Source: Thaumasiovibrio sp043421945 (GTDB lineage Bacteria > Pseudomonadota > Gammaproteobacteria > Enterobacterales > Vibrionaceae). From it: DNA of 31,098 nucleotides. Both the position numbers and the translations under genes were made by a program. The notes under the pieces were generated by a model that saw only the letters and a program-made list of their open reading frames with translations, did not search any database and was not told where the DNA came from. The DNA is taken from NCBI GenBank assembly GCA_043421945.1, contig JBHOGO010000056.1, forward strand, positions 1-31,098. The letters are read 5' to 3'. Within the stretch, counting starts at the first letter, position 1, and the number at the start of each line of letters is the position of its first letter. Shown here in pieces: positions 16,676 through 25,387 of the stretch.

Positions 16676-16711
16676 ATACCTATGGTGCTTATAAATCGCT
16701 TTATGCGTTGC

Positions 16712-17353
16712 TTAGTTTTCTAAGATTGAGCGTTTGAAACGAGACTTTGTTTCTTCGTCCGCTTTTTGCCACCAGAAATTGAGCATTTCTTCAGCCATGA
16801 GGTTTTCATTTTCAGCGGTTTGTGCACTTTGTTTATTATCTTCAATACCAACAGGCAAATTAGCAATAGCAACGGCTGTCTTAAGGGATGCTGGCCCGTT
16901 ACCTTGATTGTATTGTGCTATTTCTGCTTCATAGTTACGCCCAAGTTGCAATCCTTCTATTTTAAGCATATCGGTATCAAAAGCGATTGCGTTCCCTTCG
17001 GCATTCAGCAGTGTAAACGTTGGCTGGCGTGTAAAACTGCGCGCTTGATTCTGATTACGAATCGTTGGCAGGTCAATACTAATCGTTTCATCAGATGCGC
17101 TGAATTTGATGATTTGAACAGGAGAACTATAAAGTGTGATGTCACCATTTTGGCGATAATCAGTATTTATACGAAAAGCGAGCTGGTGTTGGCCATTTTC
17201 GACGACAATGCTTTGCGCATCAGGGGCGTTAACGCCATTAACGAGAACCCATTCGCCGTTCTTAGGGAGTTCGACGGTCACCTGAGCAAATGCTGATAGA
17301 GAAAATAAAGATGCCATCACAAGTGTCGCAGGACGAAGGTAACGAGGAAGCAT
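16712..17353 (-). CDS. yccT: YccT-family (DUF2057) periplasmic protein
   Basis: Exported protein of the DUF2057 family; the E. coli member YccT (CsgI) is reported to inhibit curli formation. The role here is not established. The signal peptide MLPRYLRPATLVMASLFSLSAFA is followed by QVTVELP. The mature part has the family's beta-rich N-terminal domain (NGEWVLVNG, QHQLAFRINTDYR) and an acidic C-terminal region ending in an amphipathic helix with NFWWQKADEET. ATG 17353 has AAGGAG 6 bases upstream and starts the signal peptide, so longer upstream readings are rejected. It gives 213 residues, near the 220 of E. coli. It sits between mgsA and rlmI as in enteric genomes. Confidence 0.85.
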   Translation of the reverse strand: MLPRYLRPATLVMASLFSLSAFAQVTVELPKNGEWVLVNGVNAPDAQSIVVENGQHQLAFRINTDYRQNGDITLYSSPVQIIKFSASDETISIDLPTIRNQNQARSFTRQPTFTLLNAEGNAIAFDTDMLKIEGLQLGRNYEAEIAQYNQGNGPASLKTAVAIANLPVGIEDNKQSAQTAENENLMAEEMLNFWWQKADEETKSRFKRSILEN

Positions 17354-17475
17354 GAAAAACTCCTTAACAAAATTTTGGAGCACTATTGTGGCAAAGCAAA
17401 TCAAATAGACAAGAGAAAGTTGTCTATATCGGTAGGAAATCAATCTGTTTTGTCAGGATTAATTCAGATTTAAAG

Positions 17476-17497
17476 GCCACGTGATTGTTCACGTGGC
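17476..17497 (-). terminator. terminator downstream of rlmI
   Basis: GCCACGTG and CACGTGGC form a perfect 8-bp stem with a 6-base loop. On the minus strand the stem is followed by CTTTAAAT, a short T-run. It is 20 bases past the rlmI stop at 17517. Termination may be partial, leaving some read-through to yccT. Confidence 0.7.
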
Positions 17498-17516
17498 TTT
17501 TGATTGAGCTGTTGAA

Positions 17517-18707
17517 TTATTTAACGTGGCAAGCAAAACCTTTCAGGTAAAATCCTTCTGGATATGCGGTATCGATAGGGTGGTCAGCCGCTTGTTCAAA
17601 GCGTTCCACAAATTGAACACTACGGAGGGCATCAAGCGCAGCATCAGCGATGATCTTTTGGAATAGTCCGTTATCCATTAAACCTGAACAAGAATAGGTG
17701 AGTAGTGTGCCACCAGGCTTAAGAATCTGCATGGCAAGCATGTTGATATCTTTATAGCCACGACATGCACCATTTAGCTGTGCTTTGGACTCTGCAAATT
17801 TTGGAGGATCCATGATCACAACATCAAAAAGTTCACCTGATTCACGGTACTCACGTAGGAGCTTAAAAACATCCGCATTGATAAACTGTGCTTTTTCAAG
17901 GTCGAAGCCATTCAACTTAGCATTTTGTTGAGCTGTATCGAGAGCGGGTTGTGACACATCAACATTGATGACTTGTTCAGCATTACCTTTTAAAGCGTAA
18001 AGCCCAAAGCCGCCAGTGTAGCAGAAGCAGTTTAATACGCGCTTTCCATTAACATACTTAACGGCTGCTTCACGGCTATCACGCTGGTCTAGGTAGAAGC
18101 CTGTTTTGTGACCGCCAACAATATCCACTGAAATCTTAACGCCATTCTCTTCGATAACGACAGAAGGAGGTGGTGTGTCACCGTGTAGAACACCAGTACG
18201 CTCCTTAAGGCCCTCTTTTTTGCGGACACTGACGTCAGAGCGCTCATAAATATTACATTCAGGGAAACAAGCGATTAAAGCTTCTACTAGTGATTCACGT
18301 TGGGATTCTGCACCGGCACTAAGTAGTTGACAAACAAGGTAGTTATCATACTTATCGATAGTGATACCTGGAAGTCCGTCAGATTCTGCAGCAATAAGAC
18401 GATATCCAGTTAATCCGTCACGTTTTGCTAATGTGTCACGTAGTGCCTTTGCCTCAGTAATCCGATCGATAAAGAACTGAGTATCAATCATTTGCTTTTT
18501 GTTGAAGGTCCACACACGAACGCGGATTTGTGAGTTTGGTGAGTATGCGCCACGAGCCAGCCATTGGCCATCAGCGGAATAGACATCGACAGTCTCGCCT
18601 AAGCCAGGTTTCCCTTCGACTTTATGTATACCTCTCGAAAAAATCCAAGGATGGCGACGGCGGAGAGATTTTTCACGGCCTTTAACGAGATAGATTGCTG
18701 CAGTCAT
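17517..18707 (-). CDS. rlmI: 23S rRNA 5-methylcytosine-1962 methyltransferase
   Basis: SAM-dependent methyltransferase that methylates C1962 of 23S rRNA. It has 396 residues, the same length as E. coli RlmI, and is alike throughout. The N-terminal PUA domain (about 1-80) includes LVKGREKSLRRRHPWIFS. The SAM-binding domain has NCFCYTGGFGLYAL (motif I), MDPPKFAESKAQ (motif IV) and the YSCSGLM motif. GHKTGFYLDQRDSR is another family signature. ATG 18707 has only a weak GAG upstream. It lies upstream of yccT on the same strand, with a hairpin between, preserving the enteric order. Confidence 0.96.
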   Translation of the reverse strand: MTAAIYLVKGREKSLRRRHPWIFSRGIHKVEGKPGLGETVDVYSADGQWLARGAYSPNSQIRVRVWTFNKKQMIDTQFFIDRITEAKALRDTLAKRDGLTGYRLIAAESDGLPGITIDKYDNYLVCQLLSAGAESQRESLVEALIACFPECNIYERSDVSVRKKEGLKERTGVLHGDTPPPSVVIEENGVKISVDIVGGHKTGFYLDQRDSREAAVKYVNGKRVLNCFCYTGGFGLYALKGNAEQVINVDVSQPALDTAQQNAKLNGFDLEKAQFINADVFKLLREYRESGELFDVVIMDPPKFAESKAQLNGACRGYKDINMLAMQILKPGGTLLTYSCSGLMDNGLFQKIIADAALDALRSVQFVERFEQAADHPIDTAYPEGFYLKGFACHVK

Positions 18708-18965
18708 AATGGCTCACAAACAGATGATAGAAAATAGGGACGCTATTCTGTTGGATAGGTGGCATGAATTCAATACTTAACATGAAGACTTTGTACAATT
18801 TATGCCCAAGCAGGCTCATCTTGATAGGTTTAGTGCTGGATCACTGTGCATAGATTAAGGAAAATCACAAACATTGACTATTGATCTTGTTGTAAGCGAG
18901 TCACTAACTCGCCGCTAAAGGCGAACATTTATGCTAATCGATGCGCTTTAGTTAAGACCTGAGTG

Positions 18966-20984
18966 CTACTTCGACCCTACAGCCGTTCGGTTTTGCTCTT
19001 TTAATAAATCATAAAAGAGATTGAATGAGAGCGGTTTTTGGTAAAGGAATCCTTGGCCAATTCGAAAGCCTTTTTCGAGTAAAACAGCTTGTTGGTCTAA
19101 TGTTTCGACGCCTTCTGCAACGACCGTTGTTCCAAATTCTTTCGATAAGTATTCGATGGCATTGATAATGGTCATTGAATGCTCATCGTGAGGAAGATTC
19201 ATGACAAATTGCCTATCAATCTTGATTTGATCAAAACCAAATAGTAGTAGGAACTCTAAAGATGAAAATCCGGTGCCGAAATCGTCAAGACTGACTGTTA
19301 CGTCGGTTTCTCTAAGGCGTGAAATCATCTCACATGCATTATCTCTATCGAGAATATATGACGATTCAATAACTTCTATATCAATGTATTTTAAACTGAG
19401 ATGATAATGTCTACTTAGTTGTTGCAGGCTTTCAATAAATTCTGGGGTCGCTATCTGTTGTGGGGAAACGTTGACACTAATACGAAAATCGTCAGGTAAC
19501 TGTTGCTGACGAGGTGCCCAAGTACGGAAAACTTGCTCAAGAATAGCACTGCCTAAAGGAATGATAAGCTCTGAACGTTCGGCTTCATTGAGAATGTCGT
19601 GAGGTGCAAATAGCTCAGAGTGGTTGAGCCGAAAAAGTGCCTCACAACCGATAATTTTACCGGTGCGCATATCCACTTTCGCTTGATAGTGCATGACGAA
19701 ATCTTTGTTTTCAATGAGGTGTCTCAGTGTCGTCATTAACGAAATTCGGTGATGAATTTTTTTCTCAAAACGTTTAGAAAAGTCACGAACACATGCTGTT
19801 CCCGCTTCTTTCGCTTGTTTCATTGCGATATCCGCAGCATGCATCAATGTGTTAGCGTTTTCGCCATCTTGAGGATGGAGTGCAACGCCTATGGAGAATG
19901 TGACTCCCATGGGGGTATTCTGGTTTAAGTGGTCCATTGCGGCAATGAGCCGTTCTCGACTATGTGGCCAATCGAACGTTGCAACGAAATCATCGGCACT
20001 TAAACGACAAATAAAGCTATCTGGTGGGAGTGTATTGATGAGTATATCCCTGACCTGACAAAGCAAGTCATCACCATAGCTGAGTCCATAACGATTGTTA
20101 AACTCCCCAAAGGCGTCTATGTCTATGTATATGAGTGCAAATTCTTTATCCTTTTTTTCCCTTTCCATCAAATGTTTGATTAAAGCTCGTCGATTATTAA
20201 GGTCGGTTAAAGGATCGCTTTGAGAGAGGTGCTGCAGCTGTTGGTTTTTTTGAGATAGGGTCGTAATGTAATCTTGAATTTGTTTCGTTGCTTTATTATG
20301 AGCATCGATAAGAAGGCTGATTTCATTAGGCTTATTGCCTCTTTGTTCGAGCTTTATCTCCATGGTGTGTTTCTTATTGATGTTTCTAAGCTGTCTTACG
20401 ATTTGTGAAAGAGGCTGGCCAATTGTAGTGTCAAGAATTTGGTAAAACATAAGGGTCGTCGTCACCCCGTAGAACATCATGCCACCAAAAATGAGCATCC
20501 CTGTTTTCATTATAAGAGTTTGGAGGTAATAGAGATTAATCTCTCCTTTTAGCTCTCCTACATAGATGGGCTCAAGAGGGGTGAAGAGCGTAGGGGATTG
20601 GTGTAGAAGGGGAATCTCAATATGAGTCGTGGGAAGTAACCATTTGAACAGAAAATTTGGATCTTGCTGTGTGCCATTTGTAATTTCTGTCCATAGAAGA
20701 TTATTTTCATCATAGACCTGTAATTGGCTAAATAGTCTATCGCCTTTGAATATATCAAATAGCGCTGTGACCTGTTGATTATCATAGTTATGCAGTGCAA
20801 GTGCCATTGCTTTCTCAACGGCAGCGAAACGTGTGTGAGCGATTTCATTTGCCTCTTTCAGCACACTTTGTGTTTCTAAAATAAAAGCGGTGCAGCCGAC
20901 AACGACACCCGTGATCAGCAACCAGATTAAAGTCTGTCTGATAATCTGTACTTGGAGCGAGTTAAGTCGCGACTTATTTGACAT
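18966..20984 (-). CDS. membrane GGDEF-EAL protein, likely c-di-GMP phosphodiesterase with inactive GGDEF site
   Basis: Inner-membrane protein of about 672 residues: TM helix about 18-37, a periplasmic sensor segment of about 120 residues, a second TM helix about 157-182, a HAMP-like linker, then GGDEF and EAL domains. The GGDEF signature reads SADDF (about residues 329-333), so the two glycines needed for GTP binding are lost and cyclase activity is unlikely. The EAL domain keeps EALFRL, NVSPQQ, the Glu of IEVIESS, DDFGTGFSSL, KIDRQFV, AEGVET and GFLYQKPL, the full metal and substrate set. It should therefore hydrolyse c-di-GMP, perhaps gated by GTP or a periplasmic signal. The ATG at 20984 has GCAGG 6-7 bases upstream; the longer reading from 21032 lacks a ribosome-binding site. 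Confidence 0.88.
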   Translation of the reverse strand: MSNKSRLNSLQVQIIRQTLIWLLITGVVVGCTAFILETQSVLKEANEIAHTRFAAVEKAMALALHNYDNQQVTALFDIFKGDRLFSQLQVYDENNLLWTEITNGTQQDPNFLFKWLLPTTHIEIPLLHQSPTLFTPLEPIYVGELKGEINLYYLQTLIMKTGMLIFGGMMFYGVTTTLMFYQILDTTIGQPLSQIVRQLRNINKKHTMEIKLEQRGNKPNEISLLIDAHNKATKQIQDYITTLSQKNQQLQHLSQSDPLTDLNNRRALIKHLMEREKKDKEFALIYIDIDAFGEFNNRYGLSYGDDLLCQVRDILINTLPPDSFICRLSADDFVATFDWPHSRERLIAAMDHLNQNTPMGVTFSIGVALHPQDGENANTLMHAADIAMKQAKEAGTACVRDFSKRFEKKIHHRISLMTTLRHLIENKDFVMHYQAKVDMRTGKIIGCEALFRLNHSELFAPHDILNEAERSELIIPLGSAILEQVFRTWAPRQQQLPDDFRISVNVSPQQIATPEFIESLQQLSRHYHLSLKYIDIEVIESSYILDRDNACEMISRLRETDVTVSLDDFGTGFSSLEFLLLFGFDQIKIDRQFVMNLPHDEHSMTIINAIEYLSKEFGTTVVAEGVETLDQQAVLLEKGFRIGQGFLYQKPLSFNLFYDLLKEQNRTAVGSK

Positions 20985-21098
20985 CTTGTGCCTGCTTATC
21001 GAGTGAGTCAAAGCATAATGGCTATTTTGCATATATCACAAACGAAAAGTGAAGAATCAGTCGTATAAATATGCAATGTAACAATTAGTACTAAGAAA

Positions 21099-21127
21099 AT
21101 ACCTTACTACCTATTCTAGTAAGGTAT
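21099..21127. terminator. perfect 11-bp hairpin between focA and the EAL gene
   Basis: ATACCTTACTA (21099-21109) and TAGTAAGGTAT (21117-21127) are exact reverse complements with a 7-base loop. On the minus strand the stem is followed by TTTC and T-rich sequence, fitting an AT-rich terminator for focA. It also lies about 115 bases upstream of the EAL-gene start, so a regulatory role is possible. A shorter GTGCAT/ATGCAC hairpin lies nearer the focA stop. Confidence 0.55.
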
Positions 21128-21242
21128 GCAAAAAAGACCAGAAAAACATATTTATGATGGTTATATGATTGCAAATAGATTTGTACGGCTGATGAAAAGC
21201 TCAGGTCGTGCATTTTTATGCACAATCTGAAAGGTGTTTAAT

Positions 21243-22097
21243 TTAGCGACGCGGTACACGCAAGTATATGATCCAATAGCCAAGACCAACGAAAAGCCCT
21301 CCGCCAATAACATTCCCGATAGTGACAGGAATAAGATTATTAATTACAAAATCAATTAAGTTGAGATCAGTATACATAGAGGCGTTTTGTCCAGTGATTT
21401 GCCAAAAGCTGTCAGGTGCAAATGTCTTTATCGCGATAGCCATAGGCACTTGGAACATGTTAGCAATACAGTGCTCGAATCCCGCCGAGACAAACATGGC
21501 GACAGGAAGAATAGTGACCAATATCTTGTCGGTCAATGTTCGTCCACTGAAAGTCATCCACACGGCCACACAAACAAGCACGTTGCACATTAGCCCTAAG
21601 GCGACAGCTTGGAAAAAATCGTGATGAAGCTTATGTTGAGCAATTTGAAGTGTGTTTATACCCACCTCTCCGTTGCTAGAGAGATATTGTTTACTCACAA
21701 GCATAATACCAACCAATAGGATGGCACCAACTAGATTTCCAATGTAAACGAGAGTCCAGTGAGTGAGCAAGTTTCGCCAGCTAATTTTGCCACTGGCTCT
21801 CGCCACGAGAGTCAGCACTGAGCTAGTAAAAAGTTCACCGCCTGTAATGATGACGAGAATCAACCCAAGGCTAAATGCAAGTCCACCGATAAACCGTGTT
21901 ATACCCCAAGGCATATCACCAGCACCTGTTGTCACCGTGGTATAAAAAACAAATGCGATACCAATATGAAGCCCTGCCGATATGGCAAGCAAAAATGCTT
22001 TCATAGGATCTTTTGTCGCTTTGCTTTCACCGATTTCAGCGGCGCGCTCAGCCATTTGAGGGGGTAATAGTGAATCAAATTGATTAAGTGAGTTCAT
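21243..22097 (-). CDS. focA: formate channel of the FocA/NirC family
   Basis: Inner-membrane pentameric formate channel, which exports or imports formate during mixed-acid fermentation. The 284 residues match E. coli FocA along the whole chain: FDSLLPPQMAERAAEIGESK, FYTTVTTGAGDMPWGI, GGELFTSSVLTLVARASG, the central FEHCIANMF with the pore histidine, and NLIPVTIGNVIGGGLFVGL. I chose ATG 22097 because it aligns with the FocA N terminus; longer in-frame readings to 22238 add non-conserved residues. The Shine-Dalgarno sequence is weak. A TGTGA-N6-GCACG sequence near 22132-22147 resembles a CRP site. There is no pflB next to it, unlike the enteric focA-pflB operon. Confidence 0.93.
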   Translation of the reverse strand: MNSLNQFDSLLPPQMAERAAEIGESKATKDPMKAFLLAISAGLHIGIAFVFYTTVTTGAGDMPWGITRFIGGLAFSLGLILVIITGGELFTSSVLTLVARASGKISWRNLLTHWTLVYIGNLVGAILLVGIMLVSKQYLSSNGEVGINTLQIAQHKLHHDFFQAVALGLMCNVLVCVAVWMTFSGRTLTDKILVTILPVAMFVSAGFEHCIANMFQVPMAIAIKTFAPDSFWQITGQNASMYTDLNLIDFVINNLIPVTIGNVIGGGLFVGLGYWIIYLRVPRR

Positions 22098-22343
22098 ATT
22101 TAGTTTCGCAATTTGTCTAAGTGTAAGTAATTGTGATCTAGCGCACGATAATGCGCTGCTTCGCTCACTATCGCAACCATTATTTTTGCAATGTTGAATT
22201 GACATAAATGGTAATGAATTGATAAATAGTCGAGCCAAAACAAGTGGATAGATGCTGACACCTAAAGCTGGGAGGTAGAGAAATCACGATGTATAATGCT
22301 TAACTGTAAATTTAAAGCGATAGTAAAAAGGTATTGATAAGTA

Positions 22344-22823
22344 ATGAAGTATCTAGCGGGCTACCCTGACTCAGTTATCCAGCAAGTAGAAGTTTTGGTC
22401 AAAGAGAAGAAGCTTGCAAGTTATCTTTCGGCTAAGTATCCAGAAAAACATACGGTCAACAACGATAAGGCGCTTTATGATCTCGTTTTAACGCTAAAAA
22501 ACCGCTATATAAAGAAGAGCTCACCAATTAGTAAAGTATGTTTTGATAAGAACATTCGTCGCGTTGATCAAGCATTAGGTACACATACTCGCGCCTCTCG
22601 AGTACAGGGCAATAAGTTGAAAGCAAAGAAAGAGATTCGTATTGCGACGCTGTTTAAAGATGCGCCATTAGGTTTACTTGAAATGATTGTGGTTCATGAA
22701 TTAGCTCACGTAAAAGAATCGGATCACAACAAAGCCTTTTATCAGCTATGTTGCCATATGCTACCTGATTACCATCAGCGTGAATTTGATGCGCGCTTAT
22801 ACCTACACTTGTTGGAAATGTAG
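22344..22823 (+). CDS. ygjP: YgjP-family (DUF45) predicted zinc metallopeptidase
   Basis: Cytoplasmic 159-residue protein alike to E. coli YgjP over its full length. It has the zinc motif HELAH in VVHELAHVKESDHNKAFYQLC, with a third histidine following (the HExxH...H pattern of M48-like peptidases). Other conserved runs are ALYDLVLTLKNRY and RASRVQGNKLKAKKEIRIA. No signal peptide or membrane segment is present. Its substrate is not established. ATG 22344 follows GATAAG with a weak Shine-Dalgarno sequence. A TATAAT box at 22292-22297 is a plausible -10 element. It is divergent from focA and is followed by the membrane protein gene 112 bases later. Confidence 0.9.
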   Translation: MKYLAGYPDSVIQQVEVLVKEKKLASYLSAKYPEKHTVNNDKALYDLVLTLKNRYIKKSSPISKVCFDKNIRRVDQALGTHTRASRVQGNKLKAKKEIRIATLFKDAPLGLLEMIVVHELAHVKESDHNKAFYQLCCHMLPDYHQREFDARLYLHLLEM

Positions 22824-22935
22824 CCGAGGCAGCATAAAAAAGCAGGCAATTTACGCTTTGATACATCCAACACTTTACATTACTGCTTTGGCAAGGAACA
22901 ATCGGTGCAGCCTAAAAGGAAGCATACGAAAAATT

Positions 22936-23637
22936 ATGAGTAATACGAAAACGAGTCAGAAAAAATCGAACCCTTTATTTGAAATAGTGTTCAACGTATT
23001 CATCCCTTCGTTCATCTTAATGAAGCTAAGTGGTGGGGATCAACTTGGTTCAGTAGGGGCACTTGTTGTTGCTTTAGCATTCCCTTTATTGTTTGGCGCG
23101 TATGAGCTAATTCGCTTCAAAAAGTTTAACTTCATCGCCCTGTTAGGGTTTGTGAGTGTTCTACTCACAGGTGGTATTGGTTTACTAGAGCTTGATACAA
23201 AGTGGCTTGCATTAAAAGAAGCGCTGATCCCTGGATTGATTGGTGTTGCGGTGTTTGTGTCGACGTTTACTCAGTACCCAGTGGTTAAAAAACTGGTTTT
23301 CAATGAGACTGTTTTGAATCTTTCTCTTATCCAAGAGCGTTTGGAGGCGAGAAATCAAGAAACCGCTTTTGAGCGCTGTTTGTTAGTTTCCAACTTCTTG
23401 TTCGCGAGCACATTTGTCTTCTCTTCTGTAATGAATTACATCTTAGCGACTTGGATTGTGACTAGCCCTGCAGGTACAGAAGCATTCAATACTGAGTTGG
23501 GTAAACTTACTTTGATTAGTTACCCGATGATTGCTATTCCAAGCATTGTGATGATGATGGGTATTTTCTATTTCGTTTGGCGCCAGATTCGCTCTATGAC
23601 AGAGTTAGAGGCTGATGAGATCTTCCAACAGCAGTAG
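22936..23637 (+). CDS. VC0807-type integral membrane protein
   Basis: Predicted inner-membrane protein of about 233 residues with roughly six hydrophobic helices and short loops; it resembles the uncharacterised VC0807 family of Vibrio. Recognisable runs are NPLFEIVFNVFIPSFILMKL at the start, the Arg/Lys-rich loop YELIRFKKFN, and a closing helix MIAIPSIVMMMGIFYFVW followed by the acidic tail ELEADEIFQQQ. The function is unknown. ATG 22936 opens a typical cytoplasmic N terminus; AAGGAAG lies about 16 bases upstream, farther than usual. Longer in-frame readings back to 22780 overlap ygjP and are not protein-like. Confidence 0.75.
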   Translation: MSNTKTSQKKSNPLFEIVFNVFIPSFILMKLSGGDQLGSVGALVVALAFPLLFGAYELIRFKKFNFIALLGFVSVLLTGGIGLLELDTKWLALKEALIPGLIGVAVFVSTFTQYPVVKKLVFNETVLNLSLIQERLEARNQETAFERCLLVSNFLFASTFVFSSVMNYILATWIVTSPAGTEAFNTELGKLTLISYPMIAIPSIVMMMGIFYFVWRQIRSMTELEADEIFQQQ

Positions 23638-23671
23638 GTAGCTAACTAAGCATCAGATTATTGAGTCAAAG

Positions 23672-23710
23672 TCAGTGTGCACTTTCGTTGAACTAACTAG
23701 GAGCGCACTG
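23672..23710 (+). terminator. weak terminator candidate after the VC0807-type gene
   Basis: CAGTGTGC (23672-23679) can pair with GCGCACTG (23703-23710), with one G-T pair, across a 23-base loop, and is followed by CTATTTT. The loop is long, so efficiency is doubtful. Confidence 0.35.
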
Positions 23711-23763
23711 CTATTTTACCAATTTAAATGCTTTCTTAAGCTGCCATATGGCGTACAGCTAAA

Positions 23764-23788
23764 TCAGAATTATTGCGTTTAATTCTGA
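23764..23788. repeat. 8-bp palindromic element resembling RAYT/REP-type repeats
   Basis: TCAGAATT (23764-23771) and AATTCTGA (23781-23788) are exact reverse complements around 9 bases, followed by CCCC. From memory, this TCAGAATT...AATTCTGACCCC type resembles palindromes found near REP-associated (Y1) transposases in marine gammaproteobacteria. That likeness is unverified, and no transposase gene is present here. Confidence 0.45.
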
Positions 23789-23816
23789 CCCCATTAATTG
23801 ATCATTAAATGTGTCG

Positions 23817-23838
23817 TAATGCGTTTTTCAACGCATTA
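23817..23838 (+). terminator. terminator or attenuator hairpin before the DUF465 gene
   Basis: TAATGCGTT (23817-23825) and AACGCATTA (23830-23838) form a perfect 9-bp stem with a TTTC loop. The stem is followed by T-rich sequence (TTTATTTCCTTTTCC). It lies 55 bases upstream of the next start codon and 180 bases after the previous stop, so it may end upstream transcription or act as an attenuator. Confidence 0.5.
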
Positions 23839-23892
23839 TTTATTTCCTTTTCCTTCTATACTGCAGGTAGTCTAGTCGAAAAGGACATACCT

Positions 23893-24150
23893 ATGCTTAA
23901 TGAAAACCATGCATTTATTCTCGATTTTCCCGACCTAAAATTAGATATTGTTCAGTTAAATCACGATGACCCTGCATTTAAAACTGATCTTCAGCAATAT
24001 CATGAGCTTGATTATAAAATTAGAGAACTAGAAGTTGTCGGTAGCCCTATCGATGACAGTGATATGCATGAATTAAAGCGGCAGAGAATGGCGTTGAAAG
24101 ATCTACTCTATAAGCAGTTAACCGAACATCATGCAAAGGCGGGTGAATAA
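23893..24150 (+). CDS. YdcH/DUF465-family small protein
   Basis: An 85-residue acidic, helical protein. The segment DPAFKTDLQQYHELDYKIRELE, then DMHELKRQRMALKDLLYKQL, is the two-helix pattern of the DUF465/YdcH family: a charged residue-rich helix with HxLDxxI, a turn, and a lysine-rich helix with LKDxL. The function is unknown across the family. The ATG at 23893 has AAGGA 7 bases upstream; the longer in-frame reading from 23809 would run through the hairpin and is rejected. It is followed by a convergent LysR gene, with only a weak hairpin (GGGCC/GGCCC near 24184-24199) between them. Confidence 0.82.
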   Translation: MLNENHAFILDFPDLKLDIVQLNHDDPAFKTDLQQYHELDYKIRELEVVGSPIDDSDMHELKRQRMALKDLLYKQLTEHHAKAGE

Positions 24151-24214
24151 AGCGCCTGGTTCATGCTGTGTGTTTAATCGTGGGGCCTATATGGGCCCTT
24201 GATAATACTAAACC

Positions 24215-25117
24215 TCAAACCTCAATTTTTAACGCCGCCTGTAACCATTCAATTTGGGTAAGAATATGTGGAGTTCTTCTTTTCCGATGGGTGGAAAACA
24301 GGTAATACCCGTAGCCGCTGACTATTTTGATATGCTGCGGATTGAACAGCGTACCATTGTGTAACAATTCCTTTGCCATAAACGTAGGCAATAAAGCAAG
24401 GCTAGGTTGTTGGTGTAATGCTGAAACGGCGAGGTAGAAGTGTTCGAAACCAATAGAGGCATAGGTTTCTTTATTTTGAATTGAATATTCTTTTTTTAAT
24501 TTAAGCCATTGATTTGGACGTGTAGTTTGGGGTAACCAAGGTATCTTTGTCAGATCTTCAGTTGTCTCCATTTCGTTATGACTGATTTGTGTTGTACTTG
24601 CAACAAGCGTCAATGTTTCAGGGGTAAGAAGTTCACCGTAAGAGTAATGATCAGAGAGGGGCAAACAGCGGATGACAATATCAGCGTCGTGTTGAATGAC
24701 ACCTCCTTGAGTGATGAGATTATCACCCGTCAGTATTTTGAGTTGGGTGCACTTATTTTCGAAGGTAGTTAGAGCCTTTATTAACCATAAGCTTGCAAAG
24801 GAGGGGCTAACATCTAAGGTCAGCATATGACGTTCAGCACTTGATTGGATAATGCTAGCACTTGCTTGCTGAATCAGTTCAAGGGCTTCGGTTATTTTAG
24901 GTAGGTACTGTTGACCAATAGGCGTTAAAGATAGCTGATTATGTTGTCGAATAAAAAGTGATTGCCCGAGTTGCTCTTCTAAACTGTGGATTTGTTTGCT
25001 GATGGCACTTTGAGTGAGATGTAGCTCTTCGGCAGCGAGTGTGAAGCTTCCACAACGAGCTACGGAAAGAAATGATTGAAGCCATTTTGTTGATGGTAAT
25101 GTATTCGACAATGCCAT
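24215..25117 (-). CDS. LysR-family transcriptional regulator
   Basis: DNA-binding regulator of the LysR family, about 300 residues. The N-terminal winged helix-turn-helix is plain: LQSFLSVARCGSFTLAAEEL followed by LTQSAISKQIHSLEEQLG and LFIRQHNQLSLTPIGQQYL. The C-terminal two-lobe effector domain starts near residue 90 (MLTLDVSPSFASLWLI) and resembles the GcvA/AmpR-like subgroup. ATG 25117 has GGGGAAG upstream and begins just before the HTH. It is divergent from the aminotransferase gene with about 270 bases between, the classical layout in which the LysR protein controls the neighbouring operon and itself. The effector is unknown; the substrate or intermediate of the adjacent pathway is likely. 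Confidence 0.92.
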   Translation of the reverse strand: MALSNTLPSTKWLQSFLSVARCGSFTLAAEELHLTQSAISKQIHSLEEQLGQSLFIRQHNQLSLTPIGQQYLPKITEALELIQQASASIIQSSAERHMLTLDVSPSFASLWLIKALTTFENKCTQLKILTGDNLITQGGVIQHDADIVIRCLPLSDHYSYGELLTPETLTLVASTTQISHNEMETTEDLTKIPWLPQTTRPNQWLKLKKEYSIQNKETYASIGFEHFYLAVSALHQQPSLALLPTFMAKELLHNGTLFNPQHIKIVSGYGYYLFSTHRKRRTPHILTQIEWLQAALKIEV

Positions 25118-25387
25118 TATTCTTCCCCTATATGCACCTATGCTTGTGAAGGGTATTTCTCTTGCTTTCCAGCCCTCCCCATTATTTTCTAGAAAAATAA
25201 GCACTGAGAACGTTTAGTAAAATCGAGGGTATTCCATTTCGTTATGACCATTGAGAATAATTCGTTTGTTTCAAATATTCAAAACCTTATTGTGAATAGA
25301 CAAATAGTTAATATGTGTTTGTGATCTCTAACGAGATGAGCTGCATATAAACGAGTGGGATACCCAACCCAATTAAGGAAGGTCTAA

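Noticed and set aside
18896..18912. Terminator after the EAL gene from GCGAGT/ACTCGC
   Set aside because: The 6-bp hairpin is real but is not followed by T on the minus strand, so I cannot call it a terminator.
22780..22935. N-terminal extension of the VC0807-type protein
   Set aside because: It would overlap the end of ygjP and adds residues without membrane or family character; ATG 22936 starts a normal N terminus.
24184..24199. GGGCC/GGCCC hairpin between the DUF465 gene and the LysR gene as a terminator
   Set aside because: Only 5 pairs and no T-run on either side; mentioned but not called.
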